Source: an uncultured Stenotrophomonas sp.
GTDB lineage: Bacteria > Pseudomonadota > Gammaproteobacteria > Xanthomonadales > Xanthomonadaceae
Direction: 5' to 3'
Assembly (NCBI RefSeq): GCF_913778665.1
Contig: NZ_CAJYVQ010000010.1
Location: 1-64,000 of the forward strand
DNA: 64,000 nucleotides
Shown: in pieces, positions 48,618 through 57,199 of the stretch
How the letters are laid out: every line of letters begins with the position of its first letter
Position numbering within the stretch: the first letter of the stretch is position 1
Notes under the pieces: model-generated
Told to the model about the DNA's origin: nothing
Seen by the model: the letters and a program-made list of their open reading frames with translations, nothing else
The model's database searches: none
Translations under genes and position numbers: made by a program

Positions 48618-48722
48618 TCAGTGCATGGCGGCGCGGATCAGTTCCTCGAAGAGGATCACGTAGCTGGCAACGAAGTAGAACTTCAGCAGCATGCCGCGCT
48701 GCTGCGAGATGAAGGTGCGCAT
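48618..48722 (-). CDS. Possible 34-residue membrane peptide
   Basis: ATG at 48722, ORF of 34 codons ending MRTF...IRAAMH, with one hydrophobic stretch (LLKFYFVASYVILFEELI). An AGGGG ribosome site is 12 bases upstream. The upstream sequence 48723-48850 is AT-rich compared with the surroundings, as promoters are. Small size leaves it uncertain. Confidence 0.35.
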   Translation of the reverse strand: MRTFISQQRGMLLKFYFVASYVILFEELIRAAMH

Positions 48723-48961
48723 GTGGAAGGGGCCCCTGTTAGTGACGATAGTGTGAAGCCCTGCTGACTCCGTGACAAGGATCACGAAAATAAATTCATT
48801 AAATGGACTCAGGGTTGTGAGGGCAGGAAATCCGATATCACGGCACGGATTTTTCGTACAAGTCTGATAGGCCAACCCGGAAGCGCTCGCTAGCCTGACG
48901 GTGTACTGGCGGTTGGGATTCCCAGCCGTCGGAGCATCTTTCCGTCCTGCAGGAGTCTTCC

Positions 48962-49168
48962 ATGGTCATTACCGTGCAATGCAATACCCGGCACTGGTCC
49001 GTGCTGGATCCGGCTGCCGATGACGCCATCTTCTATGCGCGAGGCGCGGATGCATTCGATGCCGCTGCCGCACGTGCGTTGGAGCATCACCGTCGTACCG
49101 GCCAGCACAGCACCGTGCGGGTCGAGGCGCTGGGCAGCACGATCGACGCGCTGCACATCGGCGGCTGA
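48962..49168 (+). CDS. Small protein of unknown family, paralogue of 50025
   Basis: 68 residues, pattern QCNTRHWSVLDP then GADAFDAAAARALEHHRRTGQ and VRVEALGSTIDAL. The protein at 50025-50228 shares the same positions (QC-x2-R-x-W-x-VL-x-P, GA-x-AFD-x-A, TGQ, VRVEA), so the two are paralogues of one short beta-alpha-beta-like domain. A GGAG ribosome site precedes the ATG. Function unknown; resembles DUF2188-type short domains in shape only. Confidence 0.65.
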   Translation: MVITVQCNTRHWSVLDPAADDAIFYARGADAFDAAAARALEHHRRTGQHSTVRVEALGSTIDALHIGG

Positions 49169-49299
49169 AGCCCGATCACGTAGCGCAGTCAGCCGCGGTT
49201 GATTTGTTTGAATGGGGAAAAACCGCCGTTGCGTGCCCCCCTGTGCGCCGTGCCGCGAATCCCCGATGCTTGCGCCATCGTATTCATCTGGAGATATCG

Positions 49300-49857
49300 A
49301 TGGGCAAGGCACCCACCTGGCGCACCCTGGCCTGCACCCTGCTGCCAATGATGGCGGCCGCCGCCGCTGGCGGCGCGCAGGCGCAGAGTTATGGCTACGG
49401 GTATGACGATGACCGCTACGGCGGCCGTGAAGGCAGCGGCATTGTGCGCTGTGAGTCGATCAAGAACCGCAGCAATGAGTGCCGCCTCGAGGGCCGGGCG
49501 CGGATGATCCGCCAGTTATCCGGGTCGCCGTGCGTGGAAGGAGAGACGTGGGGCCAGTCACGCCATGGCGTCTGGGTCACCCAGGGCTGTCGCGCCGAGT
49601 TCGTCGGCGAGTACCGCCGGGGCGGTGGATGGGGCAACGGCGGCTGGGGCAACGGCAATGGCTGGGGTGGTGGTGAGGTGGTGACCTGCCATTCCAATGG
49701 GCATCGGCAGGAATACTGCGACGCGCGCATCCGACGCGGCGTGCGCCTGGTCCGCCAGGATTCGCGCAGTGCCTGCATCGAAGGACAGACCTGGGGTTGG
49801 GACCGCCGGGGCATCTGGGTCAGCGACGGCTGCCGCGCCCAGTTCCAGGTGAATTGA
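49300..49857 (+). CDS. DUF3011 exported protein, Gly/Trp-rich linker
   Basis: 185 residues with signal peptide (about 1-29). Two DUF3011 units as in the gene at 44061, joined here by a Gly/Asn/Trp repeat (GGGWGNGGWGNGNGWGGG, about 106-125). Cysteines are paired and each unit ends in GCRAEF or GCRAQF. The ATG at 49300 follows GGAGA. It sits between the two small paralogues at 48962 and 50025, all on the same strand. Confidence 0.82.
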   Translation: MGKAPTWRTLACTLLPMMAAAAAGGAQAQSYGYGYDDDRYGGREGSGIVRCESIKNRSNECRLEGRARMIRQLSGSPCVEGETWGQSRHGVWVTQGCRAEFVGEYRRGGGWGNGGWGNGNGWGGGEVVTCHSNGHRQEYCDARIRRGVRLVRQDSRSACIEGQTWGWDRRGIWVSDGCRAQFQVN

Positions 49858-50024
49858 GGGTTTCAGTCGAAAATCAGAATAATCTGATACAGCTCACATT
49901 TTGAACGCCGTATCTTCTGCGACCAGGGGCGCCTGCGGTTGTCCCTGATTCGTCGCGACAACGCGCGCCGCAATCGGCACGCGTGACCCCCACCGTCGAT
50001 ACGCCGCCTCAAGGAGTGAGTCGC

Positions 50025-50228
50025 ATGTTGATCCGCCTGCAATGCGAACAGCGCCAATGGCGCGTACTGCATCCGGACCGGCCGGAGCCGATCGATTTCC
50101 GCGACGGCGCGCGCGCTTTCGATTTCGCCGAAACCCTGGCGCGGTTGCATTTTGTCGATACCGGGCAGCGCGCCGCGGTACGCGTGGAAGCCAGTGGCGC
50201 CTTCGTGGAGGCGATCAGCTACGGCTGA
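50025..50228 (+). CDS. Small protein of unknown family, paralogue of 48962
   Basis: 67 residues, same domain as the protein at 48962-49168. AAGGAG lies eight bases upstream of the ATG, a strong ribosome site. An AT-rich promoter-like stretch with TCAGA/TCTGA symmetry lies at 49875-49890. Function unknown. Confidence 0.65.
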   Translation: MLIRLQCEQRQWRVLHPDRPEPIDFRDGARAFDFAETLARLHFVDTGQRAAVRVEASGAFVEAISYG

Positions 50229-50258
50229 GGCTTGCCGTGTGCGGCCTCGCCGTTGATG

Positions 50259-50333
50259 GCATCCACGTATGGCGTGGATGCACCCGTCCAGGATCGATGC
50301 GTGTCTTCAGTAGATCCACGCCATGCGTGGATC
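50259..50333. repeat. Pair of SMAG-type palindromes
   Basis: A palindrome without the GTAG head (50259-50281, CATCCACG/CGTGGATG) and a GTAG-headed one (50310-50333, ATCCACG/CGTGGAT) point in opposite directions 28 bases apart, as in paired SMAG units. They fill the gap between the small gene and the end of dxs. Confidence 0.8.
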
Positions 50334-50352
50334 CTCCGGGTGCCCAACCGCC

Positions 50353-52263
50353 TCAGCTCGCTGCGCTGAGCGGCGGTGTGCCTGCGGCAAGCTGCGGCCA
50401 GCGCTTCAGCACCGCCGCGCGGATGCCCGCAGCGTCGATTCCGGCCTCCGCCAGCAGGTCCTCGCGGCTGGCGTGGTGCTGGTAGCTGTCAGGCAGGCCG
50501 AGATGCAGGATCGGGCGCAGCACGCCTTCGGCATTGAGCAGTTCGCCGACGCCAGAGCCGGCGCCTCCGGCCACCACGTTGTCTTCGATCGTCACCAGCC
50601 CGTCGTGCTGGGCGGCCGTGGCCAGCACCAGTTCGCGATCCAGTGGCTTGATGAAACGCATGTTGACCACGCTCAGGCCAAGTTCGCGACCGACCTGCTC
50701 GGCGGCGGCCACGGTGCTGCCAAAGGCGAGCAGGGCAATGCGGCTGCCCTGCAGGCGCACTTCGCCCTTGCCGATCGGCAGGGTGGACAGGTCGCTGCCG
50801 GCGTCCACGCCGGTGCCGCTGCCGCGCGGGTAGCGCACCGCAGCCGGGCCCGGGTGCTGCAGGCCGGTGCTGAGCATCTGCCGGCACTCGGCTTCATTGG
50901 ACGGCGCCATCACCACCAGGTTGGGCACGCAGCGCAGGAAGCTCAGGTCGAGGTTGCCGGCGTGGGTCGCACCGTCCGGGCCGACCACGCCGGCGCGGTC
51001 GATCGCGAACAGCACGTCCAGGTCCTGGATCGCCACGTCATGCACCAGTTGGTCATACGCGCGCTGCAGGAAGGTGGAGTAGATCGCCACCACCGGCTTG
51101 CCACCCTGGGTGGCCATGCCGGCGGCGAGGGTGACCGCGTGCTGTTCGGCGATCGCCACGTCGAAATAGCGCTGCGGATACTCCTTGCTGAAACGCACCA
51201 GGCCGGAGCCTTCGCGCATTGCCGGGGTGATGCCATACAGGCGCGGCTCGGCGGCGGCGGCATCGCACAGCCAGTCGCTGAACACATCGGTGTAGGTCGG
51301 CTTCTTGGCGCCGGCCTTGGCCACCAGGCCCTTGTCCGGGTCGAACGGGCCCACCGCGTGGTAACCGATCTGGTCACCCTCGGCTGGCTCGTAGCCCTTG
51401 CCCTTGGTGGTCATCACGTGCAGCAGCTTCGGCCCCTTGGAGGCGCGCAGCGTCTTCAGCGTGGACAGCAGGGCGGGCATGTCGTGGCCGTCGATCGGGC
51501 CTGTGTAGTGGAAGCCCATTTCCTCGAACATCGTGGACGGCACGAACATGCCCTTCCAGTGTTCTTCCCAGCGCTTCACGAAGCGCGCCGGGTTGTTCTT
51601 CTTGTCGCCGAGGATCTTCTTGCCGCCTTCGCGCAGCGCATTGAGCGTGCGGCTGCCGGTGGCGCGGCCGAGCATCTTGGTCAACCCTCCGACCGCCTCG
51701 GAGATCGACATGTTGTTGTCGTTGAGGATCACCAGCAGGTTCGGTTCCGGCTCCATGCCGCCGGCGTGCATCAGCGCCTCGAAGGCCATGCCGGCGGTCA
51801 TCGCGCCGTCACCGATCACCGCCACCACCTTGCGGTCGTCGCCTTCGGACTGGCGGGCGATGGCCATGCCGAGCGCGGCCGAGATCGAAGTCGAGGAGTG
51901 GCCGACGCCGAAGGTGTCGTACTCGCTCTCTTCGCGCTTGGGGAACGGCGCGACGCCGTCCTTCTGCTTGACGGTGTGGATCTCGTCGCGGCGACCGGTG
52001 AGGATCTTGTGCGGATAGGTCTGGTGGCCGACGTCCCAGACCAACTGGTCATGCGGCGTCTGGTACAGGTAGTGGAGCGCCACGGTCAGTTCGATCACGC
52101 CCAGGCCGGCAGCGAAATGGCCGCCGCTCTTGCCCACCGATTCGATGAGGTAGGCGCGCAGTTCGTCGGCGACCGCCCTCAATTCGGATTCGTCGAACGT
52201 GCGCAGGTCATCCGGTGTCTGGATGCGCGCGAGGCGGGGATAGCGGGCAGAGTCGATCATCAT
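50353..52263 (-). CDS. dxs: 1-deoxy-D-xylulose-5-phosphate synthase
   Basis: Condenses pyruvate and glyceraldehyde 3-phosphate to DXP, entering isoprenoid, thiamine and pyridoxal synthesis. 636 residues. Thiamine diphosphate site [19 protein letters not shown] and DNNMSIS, substrate block [16 protein letters not shown], second domain [15 protein letters not shown]. The first ATG of two is used; the alternative is one codon later. Downstream of the HNH gene, 101 bases apart. Confidence 0.97.
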   Translation of the reverse strand: MMIDSARYPRLARIQTPDDLRTFDESELRAVADELRAYLIESVGKSGGHFAAGLGVIELTVALHYLYQTPHDQLVWDVGHQTYPHKILTGRRDEIHTVKQKDGVAPFPKREESEYDTFGVGHSSTSISAALGMAIARQSEGDDRKVVAVIGDGAMTAGMAFEALMHAGGMEPEPNLLVILNDNNMSISEAVGGLTKMLGRATGSRTLNALREGGKKILGDKKNNPARFVKRWEEHWKGMFVPSTMFEEMGFHYTGPIDGHDMPALLSTLKTLRASKGPKLLHVMTTKGKGYEPAEGDQIGYHAVGPFDPDKGLVAKAGAKKPTYTDVFSDWLCDAAAAEPRLYGITPAMREGSGLVRFSKEYPQRYFDVAIAEQHAVTLAAGMATQGGKPVVAIYSTFLQRAYDQLVHDVAIQDLDVLFAIDRAGVVGPDGATHAGNLDLSFLRCVPNLVVMAPSNEAECRQMLSTGLQHPGPAAVRYPRGSGTGVDAGSDLSTLPIGKGEVRLQGSRIALLAFGSTVAAAEQVGRELGLSVVNMRFIKPLDRELVLATAAQHDGLVTIEDNVVAGGAGSGVGELLNAEGVLRPILHLGLPDSYQHHASREDLLAEAGIDAAGIRAAVLKRWPQLAAGTPPLSAAS

Positions 52264-52364
52264 GTTCGCACTTTTTCTGAACGCCCATTTTCGCCCTCAA
52301 ACGGGGGTGGGGCAAGCAAACGCCGCCGTCCGTGACAGGACGGTGAGGGTTGCATTTTCGTCGT

Positions 52365-53030
52365 TCAGGTGCTCAGTTTCGAACGCTTCGGCAACTGTGC
52401 CTTCAGGAAGGCCATCTGGTCGGCCAGGATGTTGCGGTTGGACAGGATCAGATGCTCGATCCAGCTGGGCCGGTAGGGCACCGCCAGCAGGGGCATTCCG
52501 GCCTGCTGCGGGGTGCGGTCGCTCTTGCGTGAATTGCAGTGGAAGCAGGCGGTGACCACGTTTTCCCAGCAGTCCAGACCGCCCTTGGACAGCGGCATGA
52601 CGTGGTCGCGGGTGAGCGTGGGGCGGCTGAACTGCTGGCCGCAGTACATGCACAGATGCGCATCGCGGGCGAACAGGGCCGGGTTGGTCAGGTTCGGCGT
52701 GGGGTCGATCGCGCGCGAGCGGGCATGGCCGCGTGCGGCGATGATCGGGTGCAGGTCCATCCCGCTCTGCAGGCCGCTGAAGCGGTTGGTGCCGCCATGG
52801 ATGTGCAGGCAGGGGTCGCCGAGTGTCCAGGCGACGGCTTCGCGGGCGTAGAGACAGGCCGCATCCTGCCAGGTGATCCAGTCCAGTACACGTCCGTGGG
52901 CATCCAGCGAGAGCAGCCGGACCGAGCCGGGGCGATGCAGCGTCGTGGCGTTGGGCGATGCCTCGGCGCCCGGAGCAGAAATCGGAGCTCCGGCTTCGAT
53001 CAGACCCAAGCGTGTAGTGTCTGTCTCCAT
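52365..53030 (-). CDS. HNH endonuclease family protein
   Basis: 221 residues. The C-terminal half carries an HNH domain with structural zinc pairs CMYC (127-130) and CFHC (162-165), the catalytic DH in TLTRDHVMPLSKGG (142-143) and N in WENVV (157). The N-terminal 110 residues have no recognised domain. Related genes are widespread single-copy genes in xanthomonads; role in DNA cleavage is likely, but no partner genes of a restriction or phage system are near. A perfect inverted repeat lies upstream. Confidence 0.85.
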   Translation of the reverse strand: METDTTRLGLIEAGAPISAPGAEASPNATTLHRPGSVRLLSLDAHGRVLDWITWQDAACLYAREAVAWTLGDPCLHIHGGTNRFSGLQSGMDLHPIIAARGHARSRAIDPTPNLTNPALFARDAHLCMYCGQQFSRPTLTRDHVMPLSKGGLDCWENVVTACFHCNSRKSDRTPQQAGMPLLAVPYRPSWIEHLILSNRNILADQMAFLKAQLPKRSKLST

Positions 53031-53046
53031 CGGGAGAACAGCTTAT

Positions 53047-53110
53047 ACCTGAATTGTTGCGTTTTGGGTATCGCCACCTGGGCAACACCCCAAAACGCAA
53101 CAATTCAGGT
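53047..53110. repeat. Perfect 22-bp inverted repeat upstream of the HNH gene
   Basis: Arms 53047-53068 and 53089-53110 are exact reverse complements, spacer of 20 bases. It lies 17-80 bases upstream of the HNH start on the coding strand, and a TATAAG -10-like box lies between it and the gene. It could be an operator, an RNA hairpin in the leader, or a mobile repeat. Confidence 0.9.
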
Positions 53111-53195
53111 CCGCGCATTCCTCCTGATCCCCGCGCCTTTGGCGCGCCCCCTTTAACAAAAGGGGCTCTTCTCCAGGTGGATTCTGGGTGTTGCC

Positions 53196-53220
53196 ATCCA
53201 CGCGTGGCGTGGATCTCTAC
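53196..53220 (-). repeat. SMAG palindrome
   Basis: Reverse-strand GTAG head followed by AGATCCACG with CGTGGAT. It borders the third copy of the repeat family. Confidence 0.8.
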
Positions 53221-53345
53221 CGGAAAAGTGTCGAGGGCGGGGTGGGTCCGGTTGCGGGGGCGTGAGCCGCGTGGATGCGGCGATCGAGGCTACAAGGACG
53301 TACCTGCGCCGTCCCCCGCAATCGGAGCCGCCCTGCCGCCCCGCA
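53221..53345 (+). repeat. Third, divergent copy of the inverted-repeat family
   Basis: Begins with CCGGAAAAGTGTCGAGGGCG, close to the flank CAGGAAACTGTCGGGGGCG of the repeat at 1-264. The core (53265-53310) aligns in reverse orientation with CGTCC, GCTCGAT and GCATCCA-GC of that repeat. Inner arms GGTTGCGGGGG (53250-53260) and CCCCCGCAATC (53313-53323). The gene-free stretch 53111-53407 otherwise contains a CCCCTTT/AAAGGGG hairpin (53143-53165). Confidence 0.6.
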
Positions 53346-53407
53346 GGAAGCCAGCTGTTGCTTTAGCTCCAGCCCTGGCTTCTGAGGGTGCCGGGCGGCA
53401 GTCCGGC

Positions 53408-55198
53408 TCAGGCGCCGAAGCGCTCGTCGTCCATCGCCATCAGCGGGGCGGCGCCGGCCTGGATGGCGGCGGCGTGGCTGAGCGTGCGCGGCAGCACGCG
53501 GGCGAAGTAGAAGCGTGCGGTCTCGCGCTTGCCTTGGGCGAAGGCGGCGCCGTGCGCGCTGGCATCGGCGGCGGCCACGCTGCGGGCCCACCAGTACGCC
53601 AGCACCACGTAACCCGAATAGAACAGGTAGTCGTAGCTGGCCGCGCCCAGTTCGTCCGGGTTGGCGGCCGCGCGCTGCAGCACGTCCAGGGTCAGCTTGC
53701 CCCATTCGGCGGCCTTGGCGCGCAGCGGGCCGATGAACTCAGCCAGCGCTTCGTTGCCTTCGTGTTCCTTGGCGAAGGCTTCGATCTCGGCCAGCATCAG
53801 CTTCAGGCCGGCGCCCTGGCTGGACGCGGTCTTGCGGCCGATCAGGTCCAGTGCCTGGATGCCGGTGGTGCCTTCATACAGGGTGGTGATGCGGGCATCG
53901 CGGGCCAACTGCTCCATGCCATGCTCGCGGATGTAGCCGTGGCCACCGAAGCACTGCAGGGCGTTGTAGGTGTTCTCGATGCCCCATTCGGTCTGGCAGG
54001 CCTTCGAGATTGGCGTGAGGAAGCTGACGAGGGTGTCGGCGCGCTCGCGCTCGGCGGCGTCCTCGGCGTGGTGGGCGACGTCGATCAGGGTGGCGGCGTG
54101 CAGGGCCAGCAGGCGACTGCCCTCGACCAGCGACTTCACCGTCAGCAGCATGCGGCGCACATCCGGGTGGACCAGGATCGGGTCGGCCGGCTTGTCCGGG
54201 AACTTTGCGCCGCTCAGGGCGCGCGACTGCAGGCGCTCACGGCTGTACTTCAGCGCGTTCTGGTAGGCGCGCTCGGACAGGCCGATACCCTGCAGGCCAA
54301 CGCCCAGGCGAGCGGTGTTCATCATGGTGAACATTGCCTGCAGGCCCTTGTGCGGCTGGCCGACCAGGTAGCCCTGCGCACCGTCGAAGTTCATCACGCA
54401 GGTGACCGAACCCTTGATGCCCATCTTGTGCTCGATCGAGCCGCAGCGCAGTGCATTGCGCTCGCCGACGTTGCCGTCGCGGTCGACCTTGAACTTGGGG
54501 GTCACGAACAGCGAAATACCCTTGGCGCCCGGAGGGGCGTCAGGCAGCTTGGCCAGCACCAGGTGCACGATGTTTTCAGTCAGGTCGTGCTCGCCGGCGG
54601 TGATGAAGATCTTGGTGCCGGTGATCGCGTAGCTGCCGTCGGCGGTCGGCTCGGCCTTGGTCTTCAGCAGGCCCAGGTCGGTGCCGCAGTGTGGCTCGGT
54701 CAGGCACATGGTGCCGGTCCAGCGGCCCTCGATCAGTGGCTTCAGGAAGGCCTCGTGCTGCCAGGCTTCGCCGTGCTGCTTCAGCGCTTCGATGGCGCCG
54801 TGCGAGAGCAGCGGGAAATTGCCCCAGGCCAGGTTGGCGGCGTTGATCATTTCGTTGAGCGGCACGCCCAGCGTATGCGGCAGGCCTTGGCCGCCCAGTT
54901 CCGGCGAAGCGGTCAGGCCGGTCCAGCCGCCATCGACGAACTGGTCGTACGCCTGCTTGAAGCCCGGCGGCGTGGTCACTTCACCGGTGGCCTGGTCGAG
55001 CACGCAGCCGATCTCGTCGCCAACACTGTTGAGCGGGGCCAGGACGGTGGCGCTGAAGCGGCCGGCTTCTTCCAGCACGGCATCGACCACGTCGGCGGTG
55101 GCGTCGGTGAAGCCCAGGCGAGCGAACAGGGGTTCGACCTTGAGCACGTCGTGCAGGGCGAAACGGAGATCGGAAAGCGGGGCGGTGTAGCTGCTCAT
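53408..55198 (-). CDS. Acyl-CoA dehydrogenase, DmdC-type
   Basis: FAD-dependent oxidation of an acyl-CoA. 596 residues, longer than the short-chain enzymes and matching the group with an extra C-terminal domain that includes 3-methylmercaptopropionyl-CoA dehydrogenase. MCLTEPHCGTDLGLLKTKA and KIFITAGEHDLTENIVHLVL are in the FAD-binding middle domain; LYEGTTGIQALDLIGRK holds the catalytic Glu region. The real substrate may be a fatty acyl-CoA. Confidence 0.92.
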   Translation of the reverse strand: MSSYTAPLSDLRFALHDVLKVEPLFARLGFTDATADVVDAVLEEAGRFSATVLAPLNSVGDEIGCVLDQATGEVTTPPGFKQAYDQFVDGGWTGLTASPELGGQGLPHTLGVPLNEMINAANLAWGNFPLLSHGAIEALKQHGEAWQHEAFLKPLIEGRWTGTMCLTEPHCGTDLGLLKTKAEPTADGSYAITGTKIFITAGEHDLTENIVHLVLAKLPDAPPGAKGISLFVTPKFKVDRDGNVGERNALRCGSIEHKMGIKGSVTCVMNFDGAQGYLVGQPHKGLQAMFTMMNTARLGVGLQGIGLSERAYQNALKYSRERLQSRALSGAKFPDKPADPILVHPDVRRMLLTVKSLVEGSRLLALHAATLIDVAHHAEDAAERERADTLVSFLTPISKACQTEWGIENTYNALQCFGGHGYIREHGMEQLARDARITTLYEGTTGIQALDLIGRKTASSQGAGLKLMLAEIEAFAKEHEGNEALAEFIGPLRAKAAEWGKLTLDVLQRAAANPDELGAASYDYLFYSGYVVLAYWWARSVAAADASAHGAAFAQGKRETARFYFARVLPRTLSHAAAIQAGAAPLMAMDDERFGA

Positions 55199-55262
55199 CG
55201 GAACGTCTCGATTGGATCAGTGACAAGGGAAGCGGCGGTGATGCCGCAACGGAAAGCGGAAC

Positions 55263-55739
55263 TCAGCGCAGCACGCCGGGCAGGCCCGGAGCCTGGTTGA
55301 GGGTGCTGCGGCTGCTGATGTCGAAGCTGCGCTGTTTCTTTTCCTGCGGCGTGGCGGCCACCGAGCCCTTCAGGCCGTAGGCGAGGGTGCGGTTGCTGGC
55401 CAGTGCGTCGGCCACCACCAGGCGTGCGGCCGAGCTGGGTACCAGGTCGACATTGATGACGTCGGCGGAGGTGCCGCCGATGGAGATGCCAGGCTTGGCC
55501 TGCAGGGTGCCGGCTGCGCTGTCGCCGACGGTCAGTGCCAGCGAGACATCATCGAAGGTCATCGGCATGGAGCTGTAGTTCTGCAGGCGCAGGGCCACGG
55601 TCCAGTTGCCATCGGCACGCACGGTCAGCTGCTGCAGGCTGGCCGCCGGTTCCGAAACACGCTTGACGATGCCGTTGCCGCAGGCGGCAAGGGCGAGGGT
55701 GCTCAGGACGATCAAGGCGATACGGAAGCGGTGGAGCAT
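55263..55739 (-). CDS. LEA type 2-like lipoprotein
   Basis: 158 residues with a lipoprotein signal peptide (LALAAC, cleavage before Cys20). The mature part (about 25-150) is a single beta-rich domain with LRLQNYSSMPMTFDDVSLAL, typical of the LEA-2/WHy fold. Function in the envelope unknown. Same strand as the acyl-CoA dehydrogenase, which lies 64 bases downstream. The ATG at 55739 is used because it starts the signal peptide. Confidence 0.7.
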   Translation of the reverse strand: MLHRFRIALIVLSTLALAACGNGIVKRVSEPAASLQQLTVRADGNWTVALRLQNYSSMPMTFDDVSLALTVGDSAAGTLQAKPGISIGGTSADVINVDLVPSSAARLVVADALASNRTLAYGLKGSVAATPQEKKQRSFDISSRSTLNQAPGLPGVLR

Positions 55740-55905
55740 GGGCGCAAGTCCTCTCAGGGGGTGCGTTGGATTAAGCATACTACGGCGTATGGTGATTTGG
55801 ATCGCCTGTGGCGAGTCGCCGCAGAGGGTAGCGCGTGAAGATGGCGGCCGGGCATGCGCGGTGCCGGATCAGCGGCTGCGCACAGCGCGCCGATCGGGTT
55901 GCGGT

Positions 55906-56457
55906 TCACTCCGCAGGTGTATCGCGCAGCGGCGCCATCAACCGTAGCGGGCCGAGGTCATAGCCCATCGCTTCGGCCTTGTCCTTCAGTTGCTCGAAGC
56001 GGGCGCGATCCATCTCCGGCAGGCGCGAGAGGATCCACAGGTACTTGCGGCCGGGCTCGCCCACCAGTGCCCACTGGTAGTCCGGGTCCAGCGCCAGCAC
56101 CCAGTAGTCGGCCCAGACCAGAGGAACCCAGCTCAGCCAGTCCGGCACGAAGCGCACCTGCAGTTGTCCGGGGTGGCCGGCTACCGGCCGTGCCACGCCC
56201 TCGGCCACCAAGCGTTCACCCTCGGCGTTGCGGCAGGCATTGGTGACGCTGATGCGGCCATCGCGGCGCAGCCCATAGTTGGCGGTGATGTCGCCGACGC
56301 ATTGCTTCTGGAACGACACCGGCAGGTGCGCGATCTCGTGCCATTGGCCTGCATAGCGGTCGATGTCCAGGGTGTCGATTGCACGCAACGGTTCGGCGGC
56401 GACCACCGGGGCGGCGACCAGCAGCAGGCAGGCGAGCAGGGTGGGGCGCAGTTGCAT
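55906..56457 (-). CDS. Lipocalin (Blc-like), exported
   Basis: 183 residues with a signal peptide (about 1-21), without a lipobox Cys, so probably periplasmic, not outer-membrane anchored like E. coli Blc. Lipocalin motif DIDRYAGQWHEIAHLPVSFQ (GxW) and later YWVLALDPDYQWALVGEPGR. Expected to bind lipids. The ATG at 56457 begins the signal peptide; longer starts run through the tRNA region. Confidence 0.85.
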   Translation of the reverse strand: MQLRPTLLACLLLVAAPVVAAEPLRAIDTLDIDRYAGQWHEIAHLPVSFQKQCVGDITANYGLRRDGRISVTNACRNAEGERLVAEGVARPVAGHPGQLQVRFVPDWLSWVPLVWADYWVLALDPDYQWALVGEPGRKYLWILSRLPEMDRARFEQLKDKAEAMGYDLGPLRLMAPLRDTPAE

Positions 56458-56571
56458 CGGCAGGCTCCAGGCAGGAGTCTGGAGCGTAGGTGCGGGGCTG
56501 CGTGCGGCGTGTAAATGTTTCGTCAAACGCGGCCGCGCGCCCCTGACAAGCGCGGATGGCAAAGCGCGGGC

Positions 56572-56597
56572 AAAAAAAAGACCCGCATTTCTGCAGG
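56572..56597 (-). terminator. Terminator after the second tRNA-Phe
   Basis: On the reverse strand CCTGCA/TGCGGG with loop GAAA, followed by a run of T (56572-56579). Repeated nearly exactly at 56721-56746. Confidence 0.85.
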
Positions 56598-56607
56598 TCC
56601 TTGAAGA

Positions 56608-56683
56608 TGGTGGCCGAAGACGGAATCGAACCGCCGACACGGGGATTTTCAATCCCCTGCTCTACCAACTGAGCTACTCGGCC
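56608..56683 (-). tRNA. tRNA-Phe (anticodon GAA), distal copy
   Basis: 76 bases with encoded CCA, acceptor GGCCGAG/TTCGGCC, anticodon stem GGGGA/TCCCC around TTGAAAA. Identical to the copy at 56757-56832. The terminator behind it ends the transcript. Confidence 0.97.
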
Positions 56684-56720
56684 AAATTGTGCGGAGACCG
56701 CGATGGATGCGGTCTTCCGG

Positions 56721-56746
56721 AAAAAAAAGACCCGCATTTCTGCAGG
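56721..56746 (-). terminator. Terminator after the first tRNA-Phe
   Basis: Same CCTGCA/TGCGGG hairpin with loop GAAA and a T run. It lies between the two tRNA-Phe copies, so the distal tRNA needs read-through or its own promoter. Confidence 0.85.
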
Positions 56747-56756
56747 CCTTCGAAAG

Positions 56757-56832
56757 TGGTGGCCGAAGACGGAATCGAACCGCCGACACGGGGATTTTCA
56801 ATCCCCTGCTCTACCAACTGAGCTACTCGGCC
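56757..56832 (-). tRNA. tRNA-Phe (anticodon GAA), proximal copy
   Basis: 76 bases, identical in sequence to the distal copy. It is nearest the promoter at 56872-56900. The repeated unit (tRNA, spacer, terminator) indicates a recent tandem duplication. Confidence 0.97.
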
Positions 56833-56871
56833 ACATGTTTCGTTGCAGCGAGGTCGCTGCCAAGGAGGCGT

Positions 56872-56900
56872 ATATTACGTAGGTCGGTTGTCTTCGGCAA
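56872..56900 (-). promoter_or_regulatory. Promoter of the tRNA-Phe pair
   Basis: Reverse strand: TTGCCG (56895-56900), 17-base spacer, TAATAT (56872-56877), and a GC-rich discriminator ACGCCTCC after it, as usual for stable-RNA promoters under stringent control. The rest of the gap 56833-57199 shows no gene. Confidence 0.75.
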
Positions 56901-57199
56901 GGGTTTTGCCAAGAATTCTTCACATTGCCGTCTGCGCACCCGCAAGTGCTTGATCCTCCGTCGCGGGGCAGGGTGGGAAGGACCTGGAATCGATCCGGGC
57001 GCCGTGGCGTGATCCTGATCATCCCCTGTGGCGGAAATCAGCGGGCCGCGATGATCGGCAATGCTGCAGCAGCAAGGCCTGTATCGGAGCCGTGCCAAGG
57101 CGAGCGATGGAACGCTGTTTTCGCGGCCGCTGCCGGCGGTCGATGCGGCGTAGTGTCGGCATTCCTATCCTGATGCTGGCAACAGCAGAGCCGGTCACC

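Noticed and set aside
56960..57020. Possible tRNA remnant (GGAATCGATCC)
   Set aside because: No acceptor or anticodon stem can be drawn around it.
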